Origin: JAHEJX01 sp041605955
GTDB taxonomy: Bacteria > Actinomycetota > Acidimicrobiia > Spongiisociales > UBA5794
Direction of reading: 5' to 3'
Length of the DNA: 64,000 bases
Assembly (NCBI GenBank): GCA_041605955.1
Contig: JBFIXI010000007.1
Coordinates: 36,819-100,818, forward strand
Below, piece after piece: positions 47,899 through 56,913 of this stretch (position 1 is the stretch's first letter; each line of letters begins with the position of its first letter). Below the pieces are notes generated by a model. It made no database searches. It was not told the origin of the DNA and saw only the letters and a program-made list of their open reading frames with translations. The position numbers were made by a program, and so were the translations under genes.

Positions 47899-48713
47899 GC
47901 GATCTGCGCGACATCGTCGAAGCTGCCTACGCCGGAGAGATCGACATCGAGGCCGCCACCGATGCGGTAACCGCCGTGATCGAGCTGCTCGATCAGGGAC
48001 AGCTGCGAGTGGCGGAGCCAACCGACGAAGCCCAGGAGGAATGGCAAGTCAACGAGTGGGCCAAGCAAGCGATTCTCCTCTACTTCCGGCTTGCCGGTCT
48101 GGAGACCACGACCATCGGACCCTTCGAGTATCACGACAAGATCCCCACGAAGAAGGGCCTGGCCGCGGCCGGCATTCGGGTAGTGCCCCCCGGCACGGTT
48201 CGTTACGGGGCGTACTGTGAGCCGGGGGTGATCATCATGCCCGGCTACGTGAACATAGGCGCCTTCGTCGGATCCGGGACGATGGTCGATACCTGGGCGA
48301 CCGTCGGATCTTGCGCCCAGATCGGGCGCAACGTTCACCTCTCAGGCGGGGTCGGGATAGGTGGCGTGCTGGAGCCGCCGAATGCGCGTCCGGTGATCAT
48401 CGGCGACGGCGCGTTCATCGGGAGCCGCTGCATCGTAACTGAGGGGACCATGATCGGCGCCGGAGCGATCCTCGGAGCGAACACGTCACTCACGGCCTCG
48501 ATCCCGATCATCGACGTGACCGGGGACGAGCCGGTCGAGCACCGCGGCTACGTGCCGCCGCGCTCGGTCGTAGTTCCCGGTACCCGCCCCAAGAAGTTCG
48601 CGGCCGGGACCGTGCAGCTCGGCTGCGCCTACATCATTGGAAAGCGGAACGAGAGCACGGATGACAAGCTGAGCCTCAACGAAGCGCTGCGTACCCACGG
48701 TGTAGCGGTGTGA
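47895..48713 (+). CDS. dapD: tetrahydrodipicolinate N-succinyltransferase
   Basis: A 272-residue left-handed beta-helix acyltransferase using succinyl-CoA. The hexapeptide core MPGYVNIGAFVGSGTMVDTWATVGSCAQIGRNVHLSGG, abridged, together with VGIGGVLEPPNARPVIIGDGAFIGSR, matches the E. coli/proteobacterial DapD group closely. The N-terminal domain (residues 1-100) and C-terminal VQLGCAYIIGKR strand also agree. Mycobacterial DapD belongs to a longer, divergent group, so this form is notable in an actinobacterium. It overlaps dapC by four bases. Confidence 0.93.
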   Translation: MSDLRDIVEAAYAGEIDIEAATDAVTAVIELLDQGQLRVAEPTDEAQEEWQVNEWAKQAILLYFRLAGLETTTIGPFEYHDKIPTKKGLAAAGIRVVPPGTVRYGAYCEPGVIIMPGYVNIGAFVGSGTMVDTWATVGSCAQIGRNVHLSGGVGIGGVLEPPNARPVIIGDGAFIGSRCIVTEGTMIGAGAILGANTSLTASIPIIDVTGDEPVEHRGYVPPRSVVVPGTRPKKFAAGTVQLGCAYIIGKRNESTDDKLSLNEALRTHGVAV

Positions 48714-48717
48714 CCCG

Positions 48718-49770
48718 GTGAACCCGATTCACGAGACGCTGCGATGGCTGGTTGACACACCGTCGGTGACCGGTAACGAAGGCCGTATCGCCACTGCGAT
48801 TGCCCAGCGGTTGCTGCCGTCCTGGAGCATGCAGTCAGTCACCCGGGTGGGTAACTCCCTCGTGGTGGGCGAGCCCGCCGGGCGACCCCTGATTGCGCTC
48901 TACGGGCACACCGACACGGTTCCCGAGCAAGGTAACGGCACGGCCCGGGTCGAGGAGGATCGCATGTACGGCCTCGGCACGTCCGATATGAAGGCCGGGA
49001 TTGCGGTGATGATCCATCTCCTCGAAGACCCGGCGGTTCGGAACGGCGCCTACGACGTCGTGGGAGTGTTCTACGACAAAGAAGAGGGGCCGGCCGCTGA
49101 GAACGGCCTGGAAGAGGTCCTCGACCGGGTTGACTGGCTGGCGGGAGCACAACTGTCGATCGTGCTGGAACCGACCGACCTCCAGATCGAGCTCGGCTGC
49201 AATGGATCGATCAGCGCCGACGTGATCTTCCGCGGCCGGTCGGCTCACAGCGCACGTCCCTGGCTCGGCGAGAACGCAGTCACCAAAGCTGGAGATTGGT
49301 TGGCCAAGCTGCATTCCCGCGCCCCAGAAGCCGTCGTCATCGACGGCCTGGAATATCGTGAGGTCTTCTCGGTCACCAGGGCCACCGGCGGCATTGCCAA
49401 CAACATCATTCCCCCCGAGTTCGTTCTGTACCTCAACCACCGATTCCCTCCCATCTACGACCTGGCACAAGCCGAAACGAGGCTGCGGGACGTGGCCTCC
49501 GGAGCGGACGAGGTCGTGATCCGGGACCGGGCGGCAGCGGGTGCAGTCCCGGAGCGCAACGAACATCTGGCTCGTTTCGAAGAGATCAGCGGCGCCGGCC
49601 GCGCAGCCAAGCAGGCCTGGACCGACGTCGCCCGGTTGACCAACCGGGGAATCCCCGCCGTCAACTATGGCCCGGGTGAGGTGGCGCAGGCCCACCAGGC
49701 CACCGAATCGGTCCCGCTGGTGAACCTGGACCGCGCCCTGGAGGCGCTACGCCAGTTCCTGACGAGGTGA
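48718..49770 (+). CDS. dapE: succinyl-diaminopimelate desuccinylase
   Basis: A 350-residue M20 zinc amidase that frees LL-diaminopimelate. Metal ligands are in LIALYGHTDTVP, GLGTSDMKAGIAVM, DKEEGPAAENG and LEPTDLQIELG, with the C-terminal His in QAHQATESV. The dimerisation lid contains RSAHSARPWLGENAVTK, typical of the gram-positive DapE group. It starts at a GTG four bases after the dapD stop. The 3' end overlaps the convergent yczE-like gene by 24 bases. Confidence 0.92.
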   Translation: MNPIHETLRWLVDTPSVTGNEGRIATAIAQRLLPSWSMQSVTRVGNSLVVGEPAGRPLIALYGHTDTVPEQGNGTARVEEDRMYGLGTSDMKAGIAVMIHLLEDPAVRNGAYDVVGVFYDKEEGPAAENGLEEVLDRVDWLAGAQLSIVLEPTDLQIELGCNGSISADVIFRGRSAHSARPWLGENAVTKAGDWLAKLHSRAPEAVVIDGLEYREVFSVTRATGGIANNIIPPEFVLYLNHRFPPIYDLAQAETRLRDVASGADEVVIRDRAAAGAVPERNEHLARFEEISGAGRAAKQAWTDVARLTNRGIPAVNYGPGEVAQAHQATESVPLVNLDRALEALRQFLTR

Positions 49771-50388
49771 GCCGGCCACGGTGAGGAGGGGCAGAGTCGC
49801 CTGGACCACCGGCCCTACTCCAAAGGCGAACAGGACCGTGCCGATTCCCACGGTGCCTCCCAGCAGCCAACCGATAGCGAGCACGCTCACCTCGATCCCG
49901 GTGCGCACGACCCCGATCTGCCAGCCCCGCTTGGCCAGGCCGGTCATCAACCCGTCCCGCGGCCCCGGTCCCAGCCCGGCGCCGATGTAGAGACTCGTGG
50001 CTACGCCGATCAAAGCGACCCCGCCGACGAGGAGGGTCCACCGGATTGCCAGGCTGCTGAACTCGTCGGGCATCCGCCACAGGGTCACGTCGATGACGAT
50101 GCCGATCACGATCACGTTGGCCACCGTGCCGATCCCTAGTTTCTCACGCAGCGGGATCCATCCCACGAGGACCAGCAGCCCCACGAGGATCCCGACGGTG
50201 CCGAGCAGGATCCCGGTGTTGAACGAAATCCCCTGGTGGAGCACTTCCCAGGGCGACAGCCCCAGCTCGGCGCGCACCATCAGCGCCACGCCGACCCCGA
50301 ACAGAATCAGTCCGACGAACAGCCGAACCAGTCGAGCCGGCATCTCACGCTGCGGGGGAGGGTTGAGAAACAGGTCGGAGAGGGTCAC
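49747..50388 (-). CDS. YczE/YitT-like membrane protein
   Basis: A 213-residue protein with five or six membrane helices. LFVGLILFGVGVALMVRAELGLSPWEVLHQG and the second-half counterpart LYIGAGLGPGPRDGLMTGL show the duplicated G-x-x-P-W/R-x-x-L pattern of the YczE/YyaS/YitT family. Its function is unknown, although a transport role has been suggested. It starts at a GTG and shares a 91-base divergent gap with gatC, each with its own -10 element. Confidence 0.8.
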   Translation of the reverse strand: MTLSDLFLNPPPQREMPARLVRLFVGLILFGVGVALMVRAELGLSPWEVLHQGISFNTGILLGTVGILVGLLVLVGWIPLREKLGIGTVANVIVIGIVIDVTLWRMPDEFSSLAIRWTLLVGGVALIGVATSLYIGAGLGPGPRDGLMTGLAKRGWQIGVVRTGIEVSVLAIGWLLGGTVGIGTVLFAFGVGPVVQATLPLLTVAGSPRQELA

Positions 50389-50397
50389 CAGGCAGCG

Positions 50398-50403
50398 AGC
50401 CTA
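50398..50403 (-). promoter_or_regulatory. -10 element of the YczE-like gene
   Basis: TAGGCT on the minus strand ends 9 bases before the GTG at 50388. Confidence 0.4.
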
Positions 50404-50467
50404 CCGCGGCGCGGGGTGGCAGAGAACGCCCGCTCACCGCGCCTGCGGACCCGGATCTGGGCTCGGT

Positions 50468-50473
50468 TAGCAT
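50468..50473 (+). promoter_or_regulatory. -10 element of gatCAB
   Basis: TAGCAT ends 6 bases before the gatC ATG at 50480, with no ribosome-binding site between. Confidence 0.55.
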
Positions 50474-50479
50474 CGCGCT

Positions 50480-50770
50480 ATGCCCGTACAGATAGACATC
50501 GCCAAGGTCGCGTCGTTGGCCCGGATCGCGCTATCGGCTGAGGAGCTGCACCGCTACGGCGAGCAGCTCGGAGCGATCCTGGAGCACGCCGAGCGTGTCC
50601 AGCAGCTGCCCACCGAGGGGATCCCGCCGACGGCCCACCCGGTGCCGATGACCAACACCTTTCGCCCGGACGTGGTGACCGGCTCGCTGCCGATCGCCGA
50701 CGTTCTCGCCGCCGCCCCGGACACCGAGGACGGCTACTTCCGCGTGCCCCCGGTCCTCGGGGAATCATGA
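50480..50770 (+). CDS. gatC: Asp-tRNA(Asn)/Glu-tRNA(Gln) amidotransferase subunit C
   Basis: A 96-residue clamp subunit that wraps around GatA and contacts GatB. VASLARIALSAEELHRYGEQLGAILEHAERV, abridged, is the conserved N-terminal helix pair, and the tail DGYFRVPPVLGES is the usual ending. It is the first gene of gatCAB. Its stop overlaps the gatA start by four bases. The complex amidates misacylated Glu-tRNA-Gln and Asp-tRNA-Asn. Confidence 0.94.
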   Translation: MPVQIDIAKVASLARIALSAEELHRYGEQLGAILEHAERVQQLPTEGIPPTAHPVPMTNTFRPDVVTGSLPIADVLAAAPDTEDGYFRVPPVLGES

Positions 50771-52248
50771 GCGATCCGGCCGATCTGACGATTCGCGCCG
50801 CCGGCGACGCGTTGCGCTCCGGGCAGCTGACGTCTGCCGAGTTGACCGAGGCAGTGCTGGAGCGGGGTCGGATCACGGAGGCCCATCTACATGCTTTTCT
50901 GACGCTCGATCAAGAGGGCGCCAAGGAGGCGGCGGCAGCGGCCGACGCCGCGCTGGCGGCCGGCCACGACCACGGTCCGCTGCACGGAATCCCCATCGCC
51001 CTCAAAGACAACATCTGCACCAAGGGCGTCGAGACGACCGCCTCCTCCCAGATCCTGTCGGGTTGGGTTCCGCCGTACAACGCGACCGTCGTTGACCGGC
51101 TGGCGGCCGCGGGAGCAGTCATCGTGGGCAAGACGAATCTCGACGAGTTCGCCATGGGATCGTCCACCGAGAACTCGGCCTACGGGCCCACCCGCAACCC
51201 ATGGGACACGGACAGAGTCCCCGGGGGGTCGTCCGGGGGATCGGCGGCGGCGGTGGCGGTCGGTTCGGCCATGGCGGCGCTCGGGTCGGACACCGGCGGG
51301 TCGATCCGCCAGCCGGCCGCGCTGTGCGGGGTCGTCGGCATGAAGCCGACCTACGGGCTTGTCAGCCGATACGGGTTGATCGCCTTCGCCTCGTCGCTGG
51401 ACCAGATCGGGCCCTTCGCCAGGTCGGTCGACGACGCGGCCACACTGCTCGAGGCCATCGCCGGCCACGACATCTGCGACGCCACCAGCATCCGCCGCGA
51501 CGTGCCCCCGATTCGCCGGTCGATCGATGCCGGAGTGCACGGGTTGCGGATCGGGTTGATCACCGAGCTCAGCGGAGAGGCGATCGACGACGAGGTCATG
51601 GGAGCGGTCAACCACACACTGGCGGCTCTTGCCGATGCCGGGGCCGACGTCGGGGAAATCTCGGTCCCGAGCTGTGAGTACGGATTGTCGGCCTACTACC
51701 TGATTGCACCGGCGGAATGCTCCGCCAATCTGGCTCGGTTCGACGGCGTCCGCTACGGGTTGCGCGCCGCGGGTGACACCACTGAGGAGATGATGGCGGC
51801 GACGCGCGCCGCAGGGTTCGGGCCCGAGGTCACGCGCCGCATCCTCCTGGGCACCTATGCCCTCAGTGCCGGCTATTACGACGCTTTCTACGGTCAGGCG
51901 CAGCGGGTTCGCACCCTGATCCGGCACCAATTCGCGGCTGCTTACGAGGAGTACGACGTGCTGGTGGCGCCCACCAGTCCAACAACGGCCTTTCCCATCG
52001 GCGACAAGGTCGACGACCCGCTGGCGATGTATTACACCGACGTATGCACCATCCCGATCAACCTGACGGGCGATCCGGGCATCTCGGTGCCGGTCGGTCT
52101 CGATTCGAGGGGTTTGCCGATCGGCTTCCAGGTAATGGCCCCGGCGCTGGAGGAGGCACGGCTGTTTCAAGTCGCCCAGGCCGTCGAGGATCTCAGCCAG
52201 TTCCAGTCCCGAGCGGCGTTGGCGACCTCGGAGGTGGTGGCCCCATGA
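50767..52248 (+). CDS. gatA: Asp/Glu-tRNA amidotransferase subunit A
   Basis: A 493-residue amidase-signature glutaminase subunit. The catalytic Lys is in PIALKDNICTKG, the cis-Ser in PGGSSGGSAAAVA and the nucleophilic Ser in GSDTGGSIRQPAALCG. MKPTYGLVSRYGLIAFASSLDQIGP, abridged, is highly conserved. It supplies ammonia from glutamine to the GatB active site. It is translationally coupled to both neighbours by ATGA overlaps. Confidence 0.96.
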   Translation: MSDPADLTIRAAGDALRSGQLTSAELTEAVLERGRITEAHLHAFLTLDQEGAKEAAAAADAALAAGHDHGPLHGIPIALKDNICTKGVETTASSQILSGWVPPYNATVVDRLAAAGAVIVGKTNLDEFAMGSSTENSAYGPTRNPWDTDRVPGGSSGGSAAAVAVGSAMAALGSDTGGSIRQPAALCGVVGMKPTYGLVSRYGLIAFASSLDQIGPFARSVDDAATLLEAIAGHDICDATSIRRDVPPIRRSIDAGVHGLRIGLITELSGEAIDDEVMGAVNHTLAALADAGADVGEISVPSCEYGLSAYYLIAPAECSANLARFDGVRYGLRAAGDTTEEMMAATRAAGFGPEVTRRILLGTYALSAGYYDAFYGQAQRVRTLIRHQFAAAYEEYDVLVAPTSPTTAFPIGDKVDDPLAMYYTDVCTIPINLTGDPGISVPVGLDSRGLPIGFQVMAPALEEARLFQVAQAVEDLSQFQSRAALATSEVVAP

Positions 52249-53702
52249 TCGCCCCCAACGGTTTCGAGGCCGTCATCGGAGTCGAGACCCACGTCGAGCT
52301 GATGACCGCATCCAAGATGTTCTGCGGCTGCCCGGTGGACTTCGGGCAGCCTCCGAACGCCACCACGTGCCCGGTCTGCCTGGGGTTACCGGGAGCGCTT
52401 CCCGTGCCGAACCGGGAAGCGATCGAGCGGATTCTCATGATCGGGGCGGCCCTCAACTGCCAGATCACCCCGACCTCGTACTTCCACCGCAAGAACTACT
52501 TCTATCCCGACCTCCCCAAGAACTACCAGATATCGCAATACGATGTCCCCGTCTGCCACGACGGCGAGATATCCGTGGACGTCGACGGCGAGACCGCGCT
52601 GATCGGCATCACGCGGGTTCACATGGAGGAGGACACGGGCAAGACGCTGCATGTCGGAGGGGGCGGCCGGATCCACGAAGCCGACTACTCGCTCATCGAT
52701 TTCAATCGCTCGGGAGTGCCGCTGGTGGAGATCGTGACTGAGCCCGATATCCGCACCGCCGAGCAGGCTCGAGCCTACGGAGCTGAGCTGCAGCGGATCG
52801 TCCGCACACTGGGGGTATCGGACGCCCGGCTCGAAGAGGGGAGTATGCGCTTTGACGCCAACATCTCGATTCGGCCGCGCGGCGCGGAGGACCTCGGCAC
52901 TCGGACGGAGGTGAAGAACGTCAACTCGCTGCGATCCCTGCAGCGTGCCATTGACTTCGAGATCCAGCGCCAGATCGAGCTGGTGAGCGGCGGCGGCACC
53001 GTCGTCCAAGAGACCCGCCACTGGAACGAGGAGAGCGGTAGTACGACGTCGATGCGCTCCAAGGAGGAGTCGGAGGACTACCGGTACTTCCAGGAACCGG
53101 ACCTCATGCCGATCGAAGTATCGCCGGAGTGGCGCGATGCGATCGTGGCCGGCCTGCCCGAGTTGCCGGCGGCTCGCCGGGCTCGCTACGGGTCTCTCGG
53201 TGTCGACGGCGGGGTGGCCGCGGTGCTGGTGGCCACCGAAGAGCTCGGCGCGTGGTTCGAGGCTGCCATGGACGGAGGTGGTGACCCCCGCCTCATCGGC
53301 AACTGGCTCAGCGGAGAAGTGGTGGCCTGGAGCCGCACCGAGGGCACCGACCTGGCATCAGCTCCGCTGACCGGCGACCATCTGGTCGAGCTGGCCACCA
53401 TGGTTGCTGATGGCACGTTGTCCGCATCCGCCGCCAAGAAAGTCTTGGCCGGGGTGCTCGTCGGGGAGGGATCACCCGCCGAAGTGGCGGCGGCCCGCGA
53501 CCTCGTGCAGATCTCCGACAGCAGCGTCATCGAACGTGAGGTGGACGCAGTGCTCGCCGCTCATCCCGACGCCGTTGCCGGCATTCGCGGCGGCGAGACC
53601 AAGCTGATCGGGTTCCTGGTCGGACAGGTGATGCGCGCCACGGGGGGCAAAGCCGATCCGAAGCTGGTGTCGAAGATGATCGCCGCCAAGACTGCCGGCT
53701 AG
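52245..53702 (+). CDS. gatB: Asp/Glu-tRNA amidotransferase subunit B
   Basis: A 485-residue kinase/amidotransferase subunit that phosphorylates the misacylated residue and amidates it. ETHVEL near the start, the zinc-binding Cys set (FCGC, CPVCLGLPG), HRKNYFYPDLPKNYQISQ, and the EVKNVNSLRSLQRAIDFE segment identify the catalytic cradle. The C-terminal YqeY-type helical domain (VLAGVLVGEGSPAEVAA) binds tRNA. The ATG at 52245 overlaps the gatA stop, and the longer open frame is spurious. Confidence 0.96.
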   Translation: MIAPNGFEAVIGVETHVELMTASKMFCGCPVDFGQPPNATTCPVCLGLPGALPVPNREAIERILMIGAALNCQITPTSYFHRKNYFYPDLPKNYQISQYDVPVCHDGEISVDVDGETALIGITRVHMEEDTGKTLHVGGGGRIHEADYSLIDFNRSGVPLVEIVTEPDIRTAEQARAYGAELQRIVRTLGVSDARLEEGSMRFDANISIRPRGAEDLGTRTEVKNVNSLRSLQRAIDFEIQRQIELVSGGGTVVQETRHWNEESGSTTSMRSKEESEDYRYFQEPDLMPIEVSPEWRDAIVAGLPELPAARRARYGSLGVDGGVAAVLVATEELGAWFEAAMDGGGDPRLIGNWLSGEVVAWSRTEGTDLASAPLTGDHLVELATMVADGTLSASAAKKVLAGVLVGEGSPAEVAAARDLVQISDSSVIEREVDAVLAAHPDAVAGIRGGETKLIGFLVGQVMRATGGKADPKLVSKMIAAKTAG

Positions 53703-53711
53703 CTGCCCGGC

Positions 53712-56480
53712 TCAGCCTGTGTTGCGCAGCCCGGCGGCCAGCCCGTTCACCGTGAGCAACAACGCCCGCTGCAGATCGGCGCTCGTCTGCCCCGTCTGGC
53801 GGGAGCGCTTCAGCAGCGCCGCTTGGAGGTAGCTGATCGGGTCGAGGTACGTGTCGCGTACCGCCAACGTACGCTGCAGAATCGGGTAGCGGTCGAGCAG
53901 TTGGGCATCACCCGTGATGGCCAAGATGTGCGTGAGCGTACGATCGAACTCGTCGACGATCGTCTCCCACACGTGGTGCAGCTCCGGGGGAACCAGCGCA
54001 TCGACGTAACGTCCGGCCACCGTGATGTCTGTCTTGGTCAGGGTCATCTCGACGTTGGAGACGAACGTCCGGAAGAAAGCCCACTCCGAGTACATGCGCT
54101 CGACAGTGTCGCTGAGCCCGGCCGCGTGGGCCGCTTCGAGCCCACTGCCGACTCCAAACCAGCCGGGAACAACCTGTCGTGATTGAGTCCAGCCGAAAAC
54201 CCACGGGATGGCACGTAGGCTGTCGAGCCCCGTCTTGCCTCCGGGTCGGCGCGCCGGCCGAGAGCCGATATTCATCGCCGTCAGCTCCTCAACCGGAGTC
54301 GATGAGGTGAAGTAGTCGATCAGGTCCGGATGCTCGACTAGGGCACGGTACTTCTGGTAGGCGGCATCGGACACGACGTTCATCGCTCCGTCCCACATGG
54401 CCAGCACGTCGGCGGGCTGCCGGCTCACGCGGTGCAGCAACGACGCCTCGAGAGTGGCGGCCAGAGCAAGCTCGAGGTTGGCGGCGGCCAATTCGGGAAG
54501 GCCGTACTTGTCGGCAATGACCTCCCCCTGCTCTGTGATCTTGATTCGGCCGTCGACCGTGCCCCACGGTTGAGCCAGGATCGCCTCCCCGGTGGGGCCG
54601 CCGCCGCGACCCACGGTGCCCCCCCGACCGTGGAAGAGGCGCAGCTCCACGCCGTGACGGCGGGCCACGTCGCGCAGGTCTCTGGATGCTGAGTACAAGA
54701 GCCATTGGGAAGTGGCGATACCGCCATGTTTCGACGAGTCGCTGTAGCCGAGCATCACTTCCTGGAGATGCCCGCGCAGCTCAACGATCCGGCGATACGA
54801 GGGTTCCGTCAGGAGGTCATCGAGGATCTGGCCCGAGTGGCGCACCTCGTCGATCGTCTCGAACAGCGGGACGAAGCCGACCCGGGCGATGCCGGCCTGC
54901 AAGTCGACGAGGCCGGCTTCCTTGGCGAGCACGGCTGCCGCCAGGATGTCATCGGCGCCGCGGGTCTCCGAGACGATATAGCTCTCGATGATCTCCGCTC
55001 CGAAGCGGTCAATGGCACGGCGAACGGTATGCAGGGTCTGCAGGGTGTTGGCGCTGGCGGGGCTCAATGGCGTCGTCAACTGCGCCAACGGCCGCGGATT
55101 GGCCAACTCGCTGACCAGCAGGGCAGCGCGGGAAGCCCGCTCCAGCTCGAGGTAGTGGGGCACGTTGTCCAGCCGACCGATGAGCTCCGCCAACGTATCG
55201 TGGTGTTTGGTGGCATGCTCCCGGATGTCCATCGTGGCCATGTGGAACCCAAAAGCCGACACCCGGCGGATCATGCGCAGCAGGCGACCTTTGGCAACCA
55301 GTTCTCCGCGGTTGGCCTCGAGGCTGCGCTGCATGAGCTCTAGCTCGGCGCGCAGCTGAGTCGCCGATCGGTAGTCGCGTCCGGGCCGGTGCTCGGTACC
55401 GGAGGCGATTCGGGCCCGCGTGTTCATCAACCGCTGGTGGATGTAGGCGCACTTCTGGCGGTACGCCTCGCCGGCCGATAGCCGGGAGAAGCGGGCGTGC
55501 ACCTCAGGAAGGTCCAAGGCATCGGCCCGGAGCGCAGCCAGCAGCTCGGGGCTGACCGCGGCAATTCGATCCGATGGGCTGAGGTCGGTCGCCAACTCCT
55601 CGACCGCAGCGATCAGCTCCCGCAGGGCATGGTCATGCTGCATCTCGAGGACTTCGAGAGTCGTGTCCGGCGTGACGAAAGGATTGCCGTCGCGATCGCC
55701 ACCTACCCAGGTGCCGAAGTGGAGCGGGGTAGCGTCGGCCGGGAGCTCGACCGTCAGGCGTCCCAATTGGAAGTCGAGCTCGTCGAATAGGTCGGCGGCC
55801 ACGTCGCGGAATATCGCGTCGAAGTAGTAGATGACCGACCTGGCCTCGTCGAGGGGAGTCGGCTGGGTTATGCGTAACTCGTCGGTTTGCCAGATCAGGT
55901 CGATCAGCTCGGCGAGGCGTCGATCGATGCGGTCCCGTTCCGAGTCGGAGATGCGGGGATCGGACCGCTGGGACAGCGACTTGGCGATCCGCGTGATCTT
56001 GGTGAGTATCGAGCGCCGGGCGGCCTCGGTGGGATGGGCGGTGAACACCGGCCGCAGCTCGAGCCGATCGACCACCGCGGCGATCGTGTCGTGATCCAGA
56101 CCGGCCCCCTGAATCCGGTCGACCGTGGACTGGAGGAAGCCGCGTTTGGCACGCGCTCGCGCTCCGTCCTCGTCCAGCCGGTGCGTCTGCTCGGCGACGT
56201 TGGCCAAATAGAAGAACACAGTGAACGCGCGCACCAGCGAGATTGTCATCGGCAAGTCGAGGCGCTCGAGCACCCCGGTCAACTCGTCGAATGCGGCCCC
56301 CTCCGCGTCACCGCGTTGCTCTGCGGCCCGTAACCGCTTGGTGAGGGCACGCACTCGCTCCACCTGGTCGAGGAGCTCCGGCCCTTCTTGGCGCACCAGC
56401 GTCTCTCCGAGCAGGTTGCCGAGCAGCCGGATGTCGGCCCGCAGCGGGGCGTCGGATCGGGATGGTGAGTCGGTGGTCAT
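53712..56480 (-). CDS. ppc: phosphoenolpyruvate carboxylase
   Basis: A 922-residue enzyme that carboxylates PEP to oxaloacetate. Both active-site signatures are present: the His in VFTAHPTEAARRSI and the HGRGGTVGRGGGPT glycine loop, with VMLGYSDSSKHGG between. The enzyme ends in the conserved C-terminal GLAAGLRNTG, which closes the allosteric site. The ATG at 56480 was chosen from the -10 element upstream. It converges with gatB, with nine bases between the stops. Confidence 0.95.
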   Translation of the reverse strand: MTTDSPSRSDAPLRADIRLLGNLLGETLVRQEGPELLDQVERVRALTKRLRAAEQRGDAEGAAFDELTGVLERLDLPMTISLVRAFTVFFYLANVAEQTHRLDEDGARARAKRGFLQSTVDRIQGAGLDHDTIAAVVDRLELRPVFTAHPTEAARRSILTKITRIAKSLSQRSDPRISDSERDRIDRRLAELIDLIWQTDELRITQPTPLDEARSVIYYFDAIFRDVAADLFDELDFQLGRLTVELPADATPLHFGTWVGGDRDGNPFVTPDTTLEVLEMQHDHALRELIAAVEELATDLSPSDRIAAVSPELLAALRADALDLPEVHARFSRLSAGEAYRQKCAYIHQRLMNTRARIASGTEHRPGRDYRSATQLRAELELMQRSLEANRGELVAKGRLLRMIRRVSAFGFHMATMDIREHATKHHDTLAELIGRLDNVPHYLELERASRAALLVSELANPRPLAQLTTPLSPASANTLQTLHTVRRAIDRFGAEIIESYIVSETRGADDILAAAVLAKEAGLVDLQAGIARVGFVPLFETIDEVRHSGQILDDLLTEPSYRRIVELRGHLQEVMLGYSDSSKHGGIATSQWLLYSASRDLRDVARRHGVELRLFHGRGGTVGRGGGPTGEAILAQPWGTVDGRIKITEQGEVIADKYGLPELAAANLELALAATLEASLLHRVSRQPADVLAMWDGAMNVVSDAAYQKYRALVEHPDLIDYFTSSTPVEELTAMNIGSRPARRPGGKTGLDSLRAIPWVFGWTQSRQVVPGWFGVGSGLEAAHAAGLSDTVERMYSEWAFFRTFVSNVEMTLTKTDITVAGRYVDALVPPELHHVWETIVDEFDRTLTHILAITGDAQLLDRYPILQRTLAVRDTYLDPISYLQAALLKRSRQTGQTSADLQRALLLTVNGLAAGLRNTG

Positions 56481-56488
56481 TGGCGGCG

Positions 56489-56494
56489 AGCGTA
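56489..56494 (-). promoter_or_regulatory. -10 element of ppc
   Basis: TACGCT on the minus strand ends 8 bases before the ppc ATG, inside the 16-base space after the DUF983 gene, so ppc can be transcribed independently. Confidence 0.45.
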
Positions 56495-56496
56495 GC

Positions 56497-56913
56497 TCAC
56501 TCGCTCTCAGCTCCATCACGAAGCCGGGCGGCCCGTTCGGCCGCCATCCACAACGTGCGCGAGAACGGGAAGAAGATGAGGGGCGCCAACACCGCAATGA
56601 CAATCGTGGCGGTAACGACGAGGCCCCAGTTCGGATCCGGGCCCGTGGCGACGACGGTGGCGACCAGGACCAGGACTACGGCGCCGAGCGAGCATGCCAT
56701 GTTGAACATCATGGCTCCGAGCCAGTAGCCGTGTCCTCGATCAAAGGTGAGGTTGCATTCGCCGCATGACTCGTTCATCAGCACGAAGCGGCGGAAGGCC
56801 CGGTCCCGGCCGCAGCGGGGACAACGCAGCAGGAGAGCCCAGCCGGCGCCGCGCCACCATCGAGTGTTGTACCGCGGAGTGGCGCCCGATGCATTGCCGG
56901 AGTCCTTCGGCAT
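56497..56913 (-). CDS. DUF983 zinc-ribbon membrane protein
   Basis: A 138-residue protein. A zinc-ribbon-like start (LLLRCPRCGRDRAFRRFVLMNESCGECNLTF, abridged; four Cys in two CxxC pairs) is followed by HGYWLGAMMFNMA and two membrane helices. This is the DUF983 plan, whose function is unknown. The ATG shares one base with the stop of the LCP gene upstream, so the two are co-translated. Confidence 0.82.
   Translation of the reverse strand: MPKDSGNASGATPRYNTRWWRGAGWALLLRCPRCGRDRAFRRFVLMNESCGECNLTFDRGHGYWLGAMMFNMACSLGAVVLVLVATVVATGPDPNWGLVVTATIVIAVLAPLIFFPFSRTLWMAAERAARLRDGAESE

Noticed and set aside
46240..48021. 593-codon minus-strand frame
   Set aside because: Only its last 133 codons (46240-46641) form a plausible protein; the rest is antisense to dapC.
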